A stretch of DNA of 64,000 bases. Source: Uranotaenia lowii. Lineage: Eukaryota; Arthropoda; Insecta; Diptera; Culicidae. How positions within the stretch are numbered: the first letter of the stretch is position 1; the number at the start of each line of letters is the position of its first letter. The notes below the pieces were generated by a model. The model did no database searches and was not told where the DNA came from. It was given only the letters and a program-made list of their open reading frames with translations. The stretch lies in NCBI RefSeq assembly GCF_029784155.1, contig NC_073692.1, forward strand, positions 334,561,131 to 334,625,130. Reading direction: 5' to 3'. Positions 46,439 through 57,809 of this stretch are shown piece after piece. A program made the translations under genes and the position numbers.

Positions 46439-47718
46439 CTAGCTGATCCCATACGAACTCCGTTTCGCTTTAAACTTGGAATATGTTATGAACAGTTTGT
46501 TTGAAAGTCAATTGCCAAGCAATTTTCCAGATGCACTGCTGAATACATTGTTATGTAATAATCGCAAAAATATTAGAAAATATCATAATTGAATGTTTGA
46601 AGATCACTTTTCTGACGTCTGCTACTTAATTTGAAAACATGAATCAATTGACCGCGGCGAAAACCACATTGTATAAATTTTGACTCGATCGTTGCATAAC
46701 AACGCAATTATTGCCAAAAAAATAAACCCATTTTGGTGACATACAATCTTTGATATCTGAAATCGATTACCCTTCCCTCAAAACTCCCGTGTGCAAATTT
46801 TCTAAGCAATCCATTGCATAATAACGTCAATATTACTAAAAACAGTGGAAATTTAATTAATGTGGACGACCCCTTTCGTCGACCCCTGGCAAAACATTTG
46901 ACATCTGAAATTGATTATCCGTCCCTGAAAACTACCGTGTGCAAATTTTCATCCCAATCCTATGTATAATAACGACGATATTGCAAAAATATTGAAAGGT
47001 TTATATGGACGACCCCCTTTGCCGACCTCTTACAATGAATTTAATACCTGGAATCGATTACCCGTCCCTCAAAACTCTCGTGTGCCAATTTTCATCTGAA
47101 TCCGTTGTATAATAACTATTATATCGCATTAACAGTGAATTGTTAATATGGACGACCCCTTTGGCCGACCCCTGACTTTAATTTGGATAAGCGTAATCTA
47201 TTTTTTGTCCCTAATAACTTCTATGTGCAAATTTTCATCCCAATCCGACGTATGAACACGTCAATGTCACTAAGATATTTAAAGTTAATATGGACGACCC
47301 CTTTGAACGACCCCTGACTCCACATTTAGCATCTAGAATTGATTGCTCGTCATTCAAAACTACTATGTGCAAAGTTTAATCTCAATCTGATGGATAATAA
47401 CGCCAATATCGCAAAAACAATAAACAGTCAATATGGACGACCCCTTTTGCCGACCCCTGACCCGAAATGCAATGCCTGAAATCGATTGCTCGTCTTTCAA
47501 AACCCTCATGTGCAAATTTTCATCACAATCCGACGAAAAACAACGTCAATATCGCGAAAACAATATTTGTCTTGTATCTACGAATCCGAAAACATTTTTC
47601 ATCATTCCTGGTCCTAATGAACATACATGCCAAATTTCAGCTCTCTAGCTCTTAAGACGGCTGAGTCTATAGAGGACAAACAAACAAACCCACAGAAATT
47701 GCTTTTTATATATATAGA
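46439..47718 (+). repeat. element containing a 143-bp tandem array
   Basis: The landmark GGACGACCCC recurs at 46863, 47007, 47150, 47292 and 47435, so the spacing is 142-144 bp. Earlier degenerate units extend the array back to about 46620, for about seven units. Each unit contains GTGTGCAAATTTTCAT-like text followed by AATCC and TAATAAC. The array sits between a distinctive left text (ACTAGCTGATCCCATACG) and a right text ending TTTTTATATATATAGAT. I recall such boundary text from dispersed insect repeats, so a mobile unit is likely, but I cannot name it. Short open frames inside are incidental. Confidence 0.75.
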
Positions 47719-49112
47719 TCATGCAGATTGCCTGTAGGGGAAAAATAATATACAAGTCTCTTAAAGCACGGATAACAATTATAACATCAAACAACAAAAA
47801 ATAGTGTTGATTGTAATTTAATGGGACCTTAAATGTTAGGCAAGGTTGATTTTTTATTCGAAGTATTTTAATTTTGTAAATTCAATTTATCGGCCTTATC
47901 GGTTAAAAGTGATGTAGTTTTAGTAGGGACATCTTAAGATTATAAAATTTTCATAGATAGATAGAACGTGAGAATGAAAATGAGCGGGTGTGAAGGTGAA
48001 AACAATTTGCGGTAAAATCGTATGCAGAAAATATAAAAAATCGTTTCCAAAGCTTATCGACAACACGGTGACGTTTTGATCTGTTTTCCGTGTAGTCTTA
48101 TCCGGGAACCGTCAATCACGTCATGAGGCGGGCGCAACAATTTCGATTGTGTTCAGATTATATTGATAGCAATTCATTCTTTTTTTTTTGCCGACCATTG
48201 ATAGCGGTTGGCAATCAATTGAACCACAGGTTGTAGTGAAAACATTTTCTGTTTTGAGGAGGAACTTTGCATGTTTCAATTTAAATGATAAAACATAAAA
48301 TTTATTCTATCAGCGAATTCAATTATAATGAGACTGTTAAATAATTTAGTAAATAAAATTTAAATTTGAAGATACAACTTCTTTAAATTATAAAATAAAC
48401 AGTGGACCCAGGTTTCTATAATTTATTATATTCAACACTGTAAATTTTCAAGCATCGCTCTCCCAAATCGACTGATAATAATATAAACCAATTATTGGAA
48501 AAATGGTAAATGATGCCCAAAAAGAAGATAAGAAATTTCCATTCAATCATCAAAACATAAATGTATCAATACTTTTGTTTCAACATTTTGATGAAAAAAG
48601 TATCAGATTTGAGAACATTTTTGTAAAACAACATAGAAAATTAAATTTTTCGGGGATCGAATCATCATTCTACCAATTTCATCTACCAATCACGAAACCG
48701 CTTGATGCCTGACACACGAACGATATCTCTCGATGGTCCCTTGTTGGTGGAAAAGTGCCTTCGTGATCGTATCGTTCTGATTTTAGTGGGTGTTACTACT
48801 AGTGCTGGAACAAGTTATAATTGAAGCTTAACATCCCGGTGACATTGATGCAGACATTTCGCTGACAGGTTATTGATTGACGTGTGCGCGTATCAAAATG
48901 TGGTAAGAATTTCCCGAAATAGTGGTGATATGAGGATGATTTTATTGTGTGCAAATCACGTTCCACTAATTGGTAGAAGAAAGTTAATCGATGGAGCTGG
49001 CATTTCCTCGAGAGTTTTCGTTCCGGCAATAAGATTGGCGTACGGAAACATTCATAAGTTCCTGTCAATTTCATAGCTCGGTTAGAGTGGCATGCCAGAA
49101 TATGCTCCAACG
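47719..49112. other. non-coding flank; balanced patches 47970-48240 and 48650-49110
   Basis: The second patch leads straight into the LINE insertion and reads like unique DNA. If the ORF at 52573 is a host gene, this patch would be its promoter and 5' UTR. Nothing coding can be supported. The first patch contains TGACG and TCACGTCATG sites, which resemble CRE-like sites. Confidence 0.35.
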
Positions 49113-49125
49113 AAGAAAAATGTCT
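49113..49125 (+). repeat. 13-bp target-site duplication of the LINE, left copy (AAGAAAAATGTCT)
   Basis: The same 13 bases occur at 52566-52578, at the other end of the rearranged LINE. Together they show that the two oppositely oriented LINE parts arrived in one insertion. Confidence 0.85.
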
Positions 49126-49136
49126 TACTTACTTAC

Positions 49137-49442
49137 TTAATGATCCCGCGCCGATCCACCGGTGCATAGGGCCGTGGTAAAAGACCTCCACTGTTGACGA
49201 TCCGGAGCCAGCGTCTTCACCTGGTCCCAGTCAAGATTCTCGTCGACAGTTCGGATTTCAGCGGCTAGGCTTCGCCGCCACGAGTTTCTGGGCCTGCCTC
49301 TTCTTCGATGACCTTCTGGATTCCAGTCAAGCGCCTCTCTGCAAATCTCGTTTTCATCTTTTCGCAGCGTGTGCCCAATCCATCTCCACTTACGTTCCCG
49401 AATCTCGATTTTGGCTGGTAAACGGTGGATAATGTGCAACAC
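49137..49442 (-). pseudogene. C-terminal part of the LINE ORF, separated by the inversion
   Basis: It encodes about 95 residues with RERKWRWIGHTLRKDENEI, ALDWNPEGHRRRGRPR and WDQVKTLAPDRQQWRS, the conserved C-terminal region of these elements. The frame ends in a TAA that merges with the (TAAG)n tail, leaving essentially no 3' UTR. It is severed from the rest of its ORF, which lies on the other strand from 49852. Confidence 0.9.
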
Positions 49443-49489
49443 GAGACCCCATAGTGGTCATATCACCTCTTATTCATAACTCCTATCTC

Positions 49490-49851
49490 TACCTCCCCGC
49501 GGTGCCGGCTGGGGTGCGAGTAACCTAAGCGGAGATCGGGTACCCAACCCCGGTGGATGCTTTGGTCGCATGCAGACTGAGAAGGTGGCCGCACGCGTCT
49601 GTTCCCCAGGTCAGGGGCGGCGTGCAACAACAACCGAGCGTCTGTTCTCCAGGTCAGGGGCGGCTCAAACAGCGTCTGTCTTGCAGCAAGCGGCTGAATT
49701 TATGAAATGCGGCTCCCGCCAGCTAAGTCCAAGATGGCAGCCCCATCGCGGGATAGGGACTTTAGGCTAACAACCTACTGCTCCCGATTCATAACTTGTT
49801 ACGGAATCCGAAAGAAATGACCGATCTGGAACTTTGGCGACGACTTTTAGC
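49490..49851 (+). promoter_or_regulatory. LINE 5' UTR with tandem repeat
   Basis: It is G/C-rich, in contrast to the flanks. A 26-bp unit starting GCGTCTGTTC and ending CAGGGGCGG occurs at 49595-49620 and 49638-49663, with a partial third at 49672. Tandem units upstream of the ORF are common in LINE promoters. Promoter function is inferred. The exact start, and the inversion junction, lie between about 49420 and 49490. Confidence 0.6.
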
Positions 49852-52565
49852 ATGAAAACACGGACACGAATTGGAACTTGGAATGTTTTAACCCTTGCCC
49901 AACAAGGCAAACTGGAACAACTTGCTAGAGAGGCTAGCCGCCTCAAGCTTGAAATTCTGGGACTGAGCGAAGTCCGTTGGCCTAATACTGGAGAACACAA
50001 GACACAATCCGGGCAAGTCCTGCTTCACTCTGGCATACGAGGAGAACATGCTACTCGGGAACGAGGAGTTGGTTTCCTGTTAAGCCCGCAGGCCTACGCG
50101 GCCCTCATTAGATGGGAACCGATAAACGAAAGAATAATCGTAGCCAGATTTAGAACACGGGTTAGAAACCTTACAATGGTCCAGTGTTATGCGCCAACTG
50201 ACGTTGCCGATTTGCAGGAGAAAGAGCAGTTTTACAGTCAACTGAACAGCGTGGTAGAGAGAATTCCGAAGGGTGACATTCAAATCCATTTGGGCGACTT
50301 CAACGCAAAGATTGGCTCCGACAATCAAGACCTTGAGCGCATCATGGGGCGCCATGGCCTAGGACAGATGAGCGAAAACGGAGAGCTGTTTGTAGAATTT
50401 TGTGGCAATAACAACATGGTGATCGGTGGATCGCTCTTCCCCCATCGACCAGCACATAAGGTCACTTGGGTTTCCCGAGATGGCCGAACAGAAAATCAAA
50501 TTGACCACATCTGCATCAGCCGAAAATGGAGAAGGAGCCTTCTTGATGTCCGCAACAAGCGAAGCGCAGACATTGCATCTGACCATCACCTCGTCCTTGG
50601 CGAGATACGACTGAGAGTTGCACGTGTCCAACGGCGCGAGGAGAAAGTCGGGTGTCGATACGACGTCCGCCGGTTGGAGAATCCAGAGGTGAAAAGGGCA
50701 TACGTTGAACAGCTAGAATCCCGAGCCTCGGAGCTGCCGACAGACGGAACAGTCGAAGAACAGTGGTGTGGAATCAAGAATGCCTTTATCACGACGAGCC
50801 ATGGTACTCTCGGTAAAGTTTGTGGAAGAAGGAGTGAATGGATGTCGGATGAAACTTGGAGGATGGTCGATGATCGGAGAAAGGCGAAAGTCGGAATTGA
50901 GCAGGCATGTACCGGGTCAGCCAAAGCAGCCGCCCGCTTACGATATGCGGAACTGGAAAAGGCAGTTAAACGAGCTTGTAGACGAGACAAGAGAGCCTGG
51001 ACAAACTCCCTAGCCGAAGAGGGGGAAAGAGCCGCCGCCAATGGAGATATCCGATTACTTTATGACATCTCTCGCCGCCTCAGTGGTGCAAGGACTAATG
51101 CAAGAATGCCGCTGAAAGACCGAGCAGGTCAGTTATTGACCGATCGAACAGATCAGCTCAAACGATGGACTGAGCACTTCGAACAACTCTTCCGAGTCAC
51201 GAATAGCGATGGCCAACAGAACCCGCAGCTTGAAGCGCCAACAGTAAGTCGCATAAATGGCGTCAACTCGGAAGCGCCCTCGCTGGCTGAAATAGAAGCG
51301 GCAATCAAAAACATGAAATCCAACAAAGCACCTGGGATCGATTGCATCCCTGCTGAAATGCTGAAAGCCGACCCTGCCCTATCAGCACAAATGTTGCACC
51401 GTCTTTTCGCTGACATCTGGGATACTGCAACATTCCCGGCCGACTGGATGCAGGGTATCCTCGTAAAGGTCCCGAAGAAAGGAGACCTGACAGAGTGCGG
51501 TAACTGGCGAGGCATAACGTTGATCTGTACAACCCTCAAAGTACTCTGCAAAGTGATCCTGAACAGGATCCAGGAGAAAATCGACGCTACACTCCGACGG
51601 CAACAAGCTGGATTCCGATCCGGACGATCATGTGTGGACCACATCACAACGCTACGAATCATACTGGAACAAATCAACGAATTCCAGGACTCTCTTCTGC
51701 TGGTGTTCGTTGATTTCGAAAAAGCATTCGACCGACTTAATCATGAAAACATCTGGGCGGCTCTAAGGCGACGAGGGGTCCCAGAGAAACTAGTCCATCT
51801 CATCGAAGCACAATACGAGGCATTTTCGTGCAAGGTCTTGCACGATGGTGTCTTGTCCGAACCAATCCCGGTAACTGCTGGAGTGAGACAAGGATGTATC
51901 TTATCACCGCTACTTTTCCTCATCGTAATGGATGAGATTCTGACTGGATCGATCGACTGTGCACCGAACCGAGGATTGCCGTGGAATCCTTTAACAATGG
52001 AGCAACTGAACGACCTTGACCTGGCTGACGATATTGTTTTGCTCGCCCAAACACAACCGGACATGCAGAGCAAACTCGACGACCTCACCGAAAGTTCCAA
52101 GGCAGCAGGTCTCAAAGTCAATGTCGGAAAGACCAAGTCGATGGAGATCAACACAGGAGATCCCTCCAGTTTCATGGTAGCTGGGCAACAAGTTGAGAAA
52201 GTGGAGTGCTTCCAGTATCTTGGTAGCCAGATAACGCCTGATGGTGGTACCAGGAAAGACATCGAAACCCGGATCAGAAAGGCCCGATTTGCGTTTGCGA
52301 GTCTCCGAAACATCTGGCGGTCACGCCAGATCTCTCTACGAACAAAAATCCGAATCTTCAACTCAAACGTCAAATCCGTATTGCTGTACGGGTGCGAAAC
52401 TTGGTGCACATATGCGGTGACGACGCGAAAACTGCAAGTATTTGTAAACCGCTGCCTGCGGAACATCATCCGCGCTTGGTGGCCTGGCAACTGGATCTCG
52501 AATGAGGAACTACATCGCCGGTGTCATCAAAGGGCGCTAGAAATCGAAATCGAAATCGAAAAATC
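49852..52565 (+). pseudogene. LINE ORF: AP-like endonuclease plus reverse transcriptase, C-terminus lost to inversion
   Basis: The likely start is the ATG at 49852; the frame is also open from a TTG at 49834. Numbering from the ATG, the endonuclease shows TWNV (N11), SEVRW (E40), GDFNAKIG (D149) and SDHH (D244), the catalytic set of AP-like LINE endonucleases. The reverse transcriptase spans about residues 480-800, with NKAPGIDCIPAE, QAGFRSGRSC, motif A FVDFEKAFD (D621), GVRQGC and motif C LADD (D726, D727). YGCETW follows. The ORF is open for over 900 codons with no stop. It breaks off inside a GAAATC triplication at 52541-52558, and the remaining frame runs into flanking DNA. It may still make endonuclease and RT but lacks its own C-terminal region. 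Confidence 0.9.
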
Positions 52566-52572
52566 AAGAAAA

Positions 52573-52779
52573 ATGTCTGCTTTAAAAAAATTCCTGGGAC
52601 TAGGATGGCATCTCAAGTTGTGGAAGGATGTTGAAACAAATTCTGTTTGGCAACGATTAGGTTTGATTAAAAAGAAAGACTTCGCCGACATGAATTTCCA
52701 GGACAAGGTGGCTGTCATTGATGGATGGAATCTTCATCCAGCTAGCCAGCTCGCGATTATCGTCTTTCGACATCTTTAG
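52573..52779 (+). CDS. 68-codon ORF directly after the LINE, possible host exon
   Basis: The ATG sits inside the right copy of the target duplication, with AAAA before it, and opens a frame beginning MSALKKFLGLGWHLKLW and ending RHL before a TAG at 52777. Codon third positions are mixed. The minus strand is also open (52657-52878, 73 codons), so coding is unproven. In the track-like reading this ORF is fused to the LINE frame, but the duplication boundary shows it is flanking DNA. I do not recognise it. Confidence 0.25.
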   Translation: MSALKKFLGLGWHLKLWKDVETNSVWQRLGLIKKKDFADMNFQDKVAVIDGWNLHPASQLAIIVFRHL

Positions 52780-53108
52780 CACTCGCCCTGGGAAGAGCCA
52801 GTCGCTGTACGCTATACAGAGCTTTTGAGACGTCTCGTATTTAGGATGAAGTGACTGTCTGGTGAACGAGACTGGCATTAATAATATGGTGGCTTTTTCT
52901 AGGGATAGGTATTCTACATTGTATGATAACGGTTTTTGAGATGAAATTTACAATATTAAAACTTTCAAAATGAGTGAATATTGAATTTTTATAGAAATTT
53001 TTACAATAAGTTCAATTAACGATCTGAACAATCTAAATTTTACCAGCTCTAGATTTATGGTTGTGTGACACTGTAATCAATAGCATAAGTATTTCTTGTG
53101 TTTATATA
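52780..53108. other. LINE right flank, no recognised feature
   Basis: It is of balanced composition to about 52890 and then AT-rich. No repeat partner is seen. Confidence 0.4.
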
Positions 53109-53195
53109 TTAACCCTTCGTTTCATAAAGTAACAAATTTGCAACAATTCATGTATGGTTAAAGTGGAATGATTTTTAGGAAAAATAAAAAATCAC
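53109..53195. repeat. partial copy of a piggyBac-like MITE (TTAA/CCCTTCG end)
   Basis: TTAA followed by CCCTTCGTTTCATAAAGTAA continues for about 48 bp as the inverse of the right end of the MITE at 54273-54425, after which only patches match. The far end has decayed or been deleted. Confidence 0.55.
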
Positions 53196-53820
53196 GACCA
53201 TTTATGATTAATTTGTCAAAACGCATTGAGAACCCACTTGAAAAACATATGAGAAGTTAGTTATTTTATTCTTCTTTGATTAGAAAAATAAATTAAAATG
53301 AAATTTTCAAAACACAACAAGTGGTAGTATACTATATGTTGGTGAAAATTTTGGATATGAACCTCAAGTCGATGAAAAGTGGAAATTATTTGAAATTACG
53401 CATTGGAATTATCAATTTTCCGTCTTTTTTTGTAAGTGTAGATAACCACTTATGAATTGAAAATGCAAGTCTGTTAATGTCTCTATTTCTGTTACTAACA
53501 CAAAAGCCAAAGATTGGAAATAATTTGTAAACCAGATCCCATAGCATATATCTCCAAAACTTCTGAATTGATTTAAAAAAAAAATCACTTCCAGATAACT
53601 TAAGTTTATCTCAATAAATTCTGACACAGTTTTGTTTTGTTGAACTCCTATATATTGTCTAGATATAAAAAAAAATATTGACAAATTATTGCCAAACAAT
53701 TTTTGTAAAGTGATTTTTAACCTTCTTACTTAATAAGCAGTGAGCAGAATTTTTTTTTATCGTTGATTTTCTATGAAAACTTAAACTAGAAAAGAGTTCT
53801 ACCTTTTTTCATGATTTGAC
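53196..53820. other. AT-rich non-coding spacer
   Basis: Nothing recognisable. Confidence 0.45.
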
Positions 53821-55052
53821 GATTCATAGTTGATTTATGAAGTTTATTCTTCTAAGGAATTTTTCATGATTGTGGAATTTTGATTTAGGTTAATTGATTT
53901 TTAACTTAAGCTTAATTGAGAAACACTTTTTGATTTGGATAATAAGTATTACTAGATCCGGCAATTTTAGTAGATTTCAAATTAATCAAGGTGAGGAAAA
54001 CAAGACACAACTATAAGTTTTGCTTGTTAAAATATGAATCATTGCCATTTTTCAAAATTTCTTTTCACGATTTGTCTTATTTTGCAATGGATAAATCTCA
54101 CATAACTTAACTTTCATTTAGGTGAACCAATTGGCGTTGAAAACCAAAAATATGGAAAACGGGTATGAAATAAGAAAAGTACCACTCAAGTATTTTAACA
54201 AAATTAGGATTAGCTCTTATAACTAACTTTGTGCAGGCTATTGCATTATTTTTGCACCTTGAACAATTTGAACCCTTCATTTAATGATTTCTTTTTTTTC
54301 CTTAAAAATCATTTTTAACAGTCGGAAATGATGAGTACATCAAGAAAAAAATTCAAATAAAATACGATTTTTCACTGTTTTCATACATAAATTGTTGCAA
54401 ATTTGTTACTTTATGAAACGAAGGGTTAAATGCATTTTAAAGCGTTTTCTTATATAAGAAAAGGTTTTACAGGATTTTTAAAGATTTTTAAGATAGGGAG
54501 TGGGGGTTGTGTTTGGTCACTGGTTGTTCTTTGATTATTTTGCTTAAACAATCCATAAATAAAAAATAAACTTTTAAAAATGTTATTTTATGTACCATTT
54601 CAGTATTAATTTTAGAGTTCCCTTACATTAATAGTTGTTAGTATTATATCATAATTTATAATAGAACATTTTCAAATCTTTCAAATGGTAAGCTAAGTTT
54701 GTGTAACTAAGCCTTAAGAACAAAATGAAGAAAAATAACATCGGTGATTTAAATCTTTGAGTTTGTTCAAGAGTTTGGAAGATTTAGCTTATTTGATTTG
54801 AGCATAGAATTACTTTTTAAAGAAAATCTTCAATTGAAATTAAAACTTATACTATGCTTAACCAAAAAGGCAGAATCTACCAAAATATTGAGCAAATTCA
54901 GTCATCGATGAACATGAATAAAATTTTCAAAATTAAAAGAAAGAAATTAAAAATTTGCGTGCAAACTCGCTCCAAATTAAAAAAATTTGCTTAAATTAGA
55001 TTTTTTTTAAACTGCAATATCAATGATAGTAAACAATACACCAAGAAAATTT
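53821..55052 (+). repeat. duplicated segment, copy 1
   Basis: From GATTCATAG through CTAAGGAATTTTTCATGATT, GGAAAACGGGTATGAAATAAG and AAACAATACACCAAGAAAAT, the order of blocks matches 55337-56814. The two copies are diverged but collinear. This copy alone contains the 153-bp MITE at 54273-54425. It is non-coding. Confidence 0.75.
54273..54425. mobile_element. 153-bp piggyBac-like MITE
   Basis: The element runs from CCCTTCATTTAATG to CTTTATGAAACGAAGGG, with TTAA on the right (54426-54429) and its one-base variant TGAA on the left (54269-54272). CCCTT ends and a TTAA target are piggyBac traits. The collinear copy at about 56210-56235 reads GAATTAGTTAAATAC with no insertion, that is, an empty TTAA site. 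There is no ORF. Confidence 0.75.
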
Positions 55053-55098
55053 CGAATGCCTCGCAGATTTATTTACGTGAAGATGACATATGAGGCCC

Positions 55099-55317
55099 TT
55101 GGAGCCAAAGGGGTATAAGTGACAAAATGGAAAAAATCGAGATAACCATCTAGAACGAATCCTTGACTGTCAATCATCATATGCTATTTTAATCATAATT
55201 TTATTTCACTCTTTTGTTATGTTTAGATCTCGTTGAAAAAATCCTGCTAACTGAAATTTACTTTTTATTTGGAGCCAAAGGGGTATAAGTGCTGCACTTA
55301 TACCCCTTTGCCTCCAA
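55099..55317. mobile_element. small TIR element with GGGGTATAAGTG motif (E)
   Basis: GGAGCCAAAGGGGTATAAGTG occurs at 55101-55121, again at 55271-55291, and inverted at 55295-55315 after a 3-nt spacer. The unit therefore has inverted ends plus an internal direct copy of the motif. It lies between the two duplicated segments. Confidence 0.65.
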
Positions 55318-55336
55318 AGTCTATCAAACTGATGAT

Positions 55337-56814
55337 GATTCATAATTGTGGTATAAAGTTTACTCCTCTAAGGAATTTTTCAAGATTCTTCGTGCATATT
55401 TGATTTGTGTTAAGTAGATTTTTAACTTGAACTTAATTTAGAAACACTCTTCGATTTGGATTACAAATATTACTGGGTCCGGCAATTTAAGTGGAACTAA
55501 CAGATAATTTTATCAAAACAAAAATTTCTTAGAAAAAATCTATCGACTGGTTGGGTAATGAATAAATTGATTTTCAGCGATTTCAGTCACGAAAAAATCT
55601 TAAAACGATTTTCATTTCTTCATCCGACGTTTCGACATTTATTATGCCTTTTTCAAGAAGTTGAAATTTCTCGTTTTAATTGTCCAAAAAGTTTTTTGAA
55701 TCTGCTAAACTGTCTTATCGGGAAATGTAAGTCCAGTTGTTATTGGATATAACACTTTGCAAGTTTTGATAACGAAAACGGATATAAAATGATTTTCACT
55801 ATTTTGGATGTTGTTTTCCACCTAACCACTACTGATGTTTGTTTGCAAATCATTTTAAGATTTTTTCGTGACTGAAATCGCCGAAAATCAATCCATTCAA
55901 AAAATTTTCATTTCAAATTTAATAAGATGAAGGAAACAAGAATAGTACCACAACTGTTAGTTTTGCTTGTTAAAATATGAATCATTGAAATTTGTAAAAA
56001 ATTTTATTCTATAATTTGTCTTAAACTGTGCAACGGATAAATCTGGCATGAGTATACTGTTTTTGGGTGAACCAATTAGCGTTGAAGACCAAAAATATGG
56101 AAAACGGGTGCGAACTAAGAAAAGTACCACTAAAATATATCAAAAAAAAAATTGGTTTAGTACTTGAAATTAACTTTGAGCAAGTTATTGCATTATTTTT
56201 ATATCTCTGAATTAGTTAAATACTAAACTGAATTTTTAAGCGTTTTCTAGTGTTAAAAAAGTTTTTAAAGGTTTTTTAATAGATTTTCTTCAAGCCCTCC
56301 ATTGGGGGATGGGGGGGTTTGGTCACTGATTTTTCTTTGATAATTTTGTTTAAACAATGCATAAAAAAATAATTTAAAAAAAACTTCAGAAAATATTATT
56401 TTAAAGTTGTTTGCCATTATTAGTTGTTCGTCTTATGTATATCCTAATTTTTGATTGTACAAACATTCTCAAATATTTTAAATGGTAAGCTAAATTACTA
56501 AGCTTTAATTATGAATGTAGGGAAATTGCTTTTAACGGTGTTTTAAATCTTTGAATTTGCTCGAGAGTTTGGAAGATTTACTTCAGTTGAAATTAAAACT
56601 TTTTAAATGCTTAAATCAAATAAGTTGAATCTGCTAAACTCATGAGCTAATTAAGCCATCAATAAATTTGAATAAAATTTCAAAATAAAAAGAAATAAAT
56701 TAAAATTTCGCGATCCAAAAGTAATGCAAACTCGATCCAAATTTAAAAATTTTGTTTGATTTTTTTTTTTAAACTTCAATATCAGTGATTGTAAACAATA
56801 CACCGAGAAAATAT
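55337..56814 (+). repeat. duplicated segment, copy 2
   Basis: It is collinear with 53821-55052 (same block order). It lacks the piggyBac-like MITE of copy 1 but has about 400 bp extra around 55500-55905, mostly the MITE at 55559-55899. Confidence 0.75.
55559..55899. mobile_element. 341-bp MITE with ~52-bp TIRs
   Basis: The left arm 55559-55610 (TGATTTTCAGCGATTTCAGT within it) is mirrored at 55848-55899 with about four mismatches. The centre is AT-rich, with a 64-codon open frame that crosses the arm and has no motif. It is absent from copy 1 of the duplicated segment. The target duplication is unclear. Confidence 0.75.
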
Positions 56815-57809
56815 CAATTTTCTTTCGATCTTCCATCTATCTATCTTTTTTTTTAAATAAAACATAAATTGCAAAATAAACTGAAATTTTACTTTTACAG
56901 CAGTGTTTATTTGGATGAAATTTGAAAATTTAATAAATAAAAAAATTTATAATTCTGCAATCTTTTGCGATTCAAATTCCTCAAATATAAAATGGTAATC
57001 TTGATTGTAAAACGCATTTGTGAGTTTGAATTTGAAACTGAATTTTGAATACTAATTTCTAATTTGAATATCAAATTTGAATATCGAACTAAATCAAAAT
57101 CTTTCATTTAAATTTTGAAGTAAAAGATTTCGAACTGAATACATTATTCCAATAATTTATTGCTTATCTTTATAAAAGTAAGTGTGAGTTTGAATATAAA
57201 TTTCGAATCATTTATCTAGTCACGATTTTTCAATTCTTAATCGCTATTCTAGACCTTTATTATGTTTTCATTATGTCTAAGAACTTAGTTCAAGAACATG
57301 GAGCCTGAATATGAAACAAAATCTAAGAATGCTTCCTTATTTTCTTTTTTATATTCGTAAAAAATATCTTAAAAATACTGAAACGCCTATCTTAAACATC
57401 AACATTTTTGTATGAGAATTTAGAATCGAATCTGAACCAGGATTTAAGTACACCTTTTTAAGGGATGATGGGAACTTAAAATAACTAATCCTTAACTGGA
57501 TACATATGATGCTATTCTAATTATTTGGTTTAGTGATCTTAAAAATTCCAAGCGGTTCACGTGGTACCAAGTTCATATTTTTTTTTACCAAACACATCCA
57601 GCACACTAGAATTTAAAAAAAAAAAGCGTTTGACTGAAAAAAAAGGAAATTTTTTGAATAAAAAGCCATTTGGTTCAAATTTCGCCTAGAATCTATGTTT
57701 CATAATTTCACGTCATGTTGGTGATGGAATTATGTAGTTTAATGAAGTGTTATGCTGAAATGTCAAATTCGTCGGTTCCACAGGAAAATCCCGTAAAAAT
57801 AGCTTGTAA
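56815..57809. other. AT-rich non-coding spacer
   Basis: It contains TTGAATNTGAATTT-type low-complexity text and nothing else recognisable. Confidence 0.5.

Larger units (their letters stand above)
49126..52565 (-). mobile_element. LINE insertion with 5' part inverted (twin priming), RTE-like
   Basis: Read on the minus strand the order is target, then the element's 5' part backwards (52565 to about 49450), then its 3' part forwards (about 49442 to 49126) ending in a TAAGTAAGTAAGTA tail. The 5' part stops within HQRALEIEIE and the 3' part resumes at KIEIRERKW, so together they cover nearly the whole element once. A single 13-bp duplication surrounds both. This is what twin-primed reverse transcription produces. 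RTE-like (BovB/CFDP2-type) endonuclease and the short tandem tail suggest the clade. Confidence 0.85.

Noticed and set aside
49834..49851. TTG at 49834 as the LINE start
   Set aside because: An in-frame ATG follows 18 bp downstream and fits a eukaryotic start. The TTG-encoded extension has no conserved residues.
53109..54429. A single 1.3-kb piggyBac-like element with CCCTTCG TIRs at both ends
   Set aside because: The right end belongs to a complete 153-bp MITE with its own empty site in the neighbouring duplicate. The left end is better read as a separate, inverted, partial copy.
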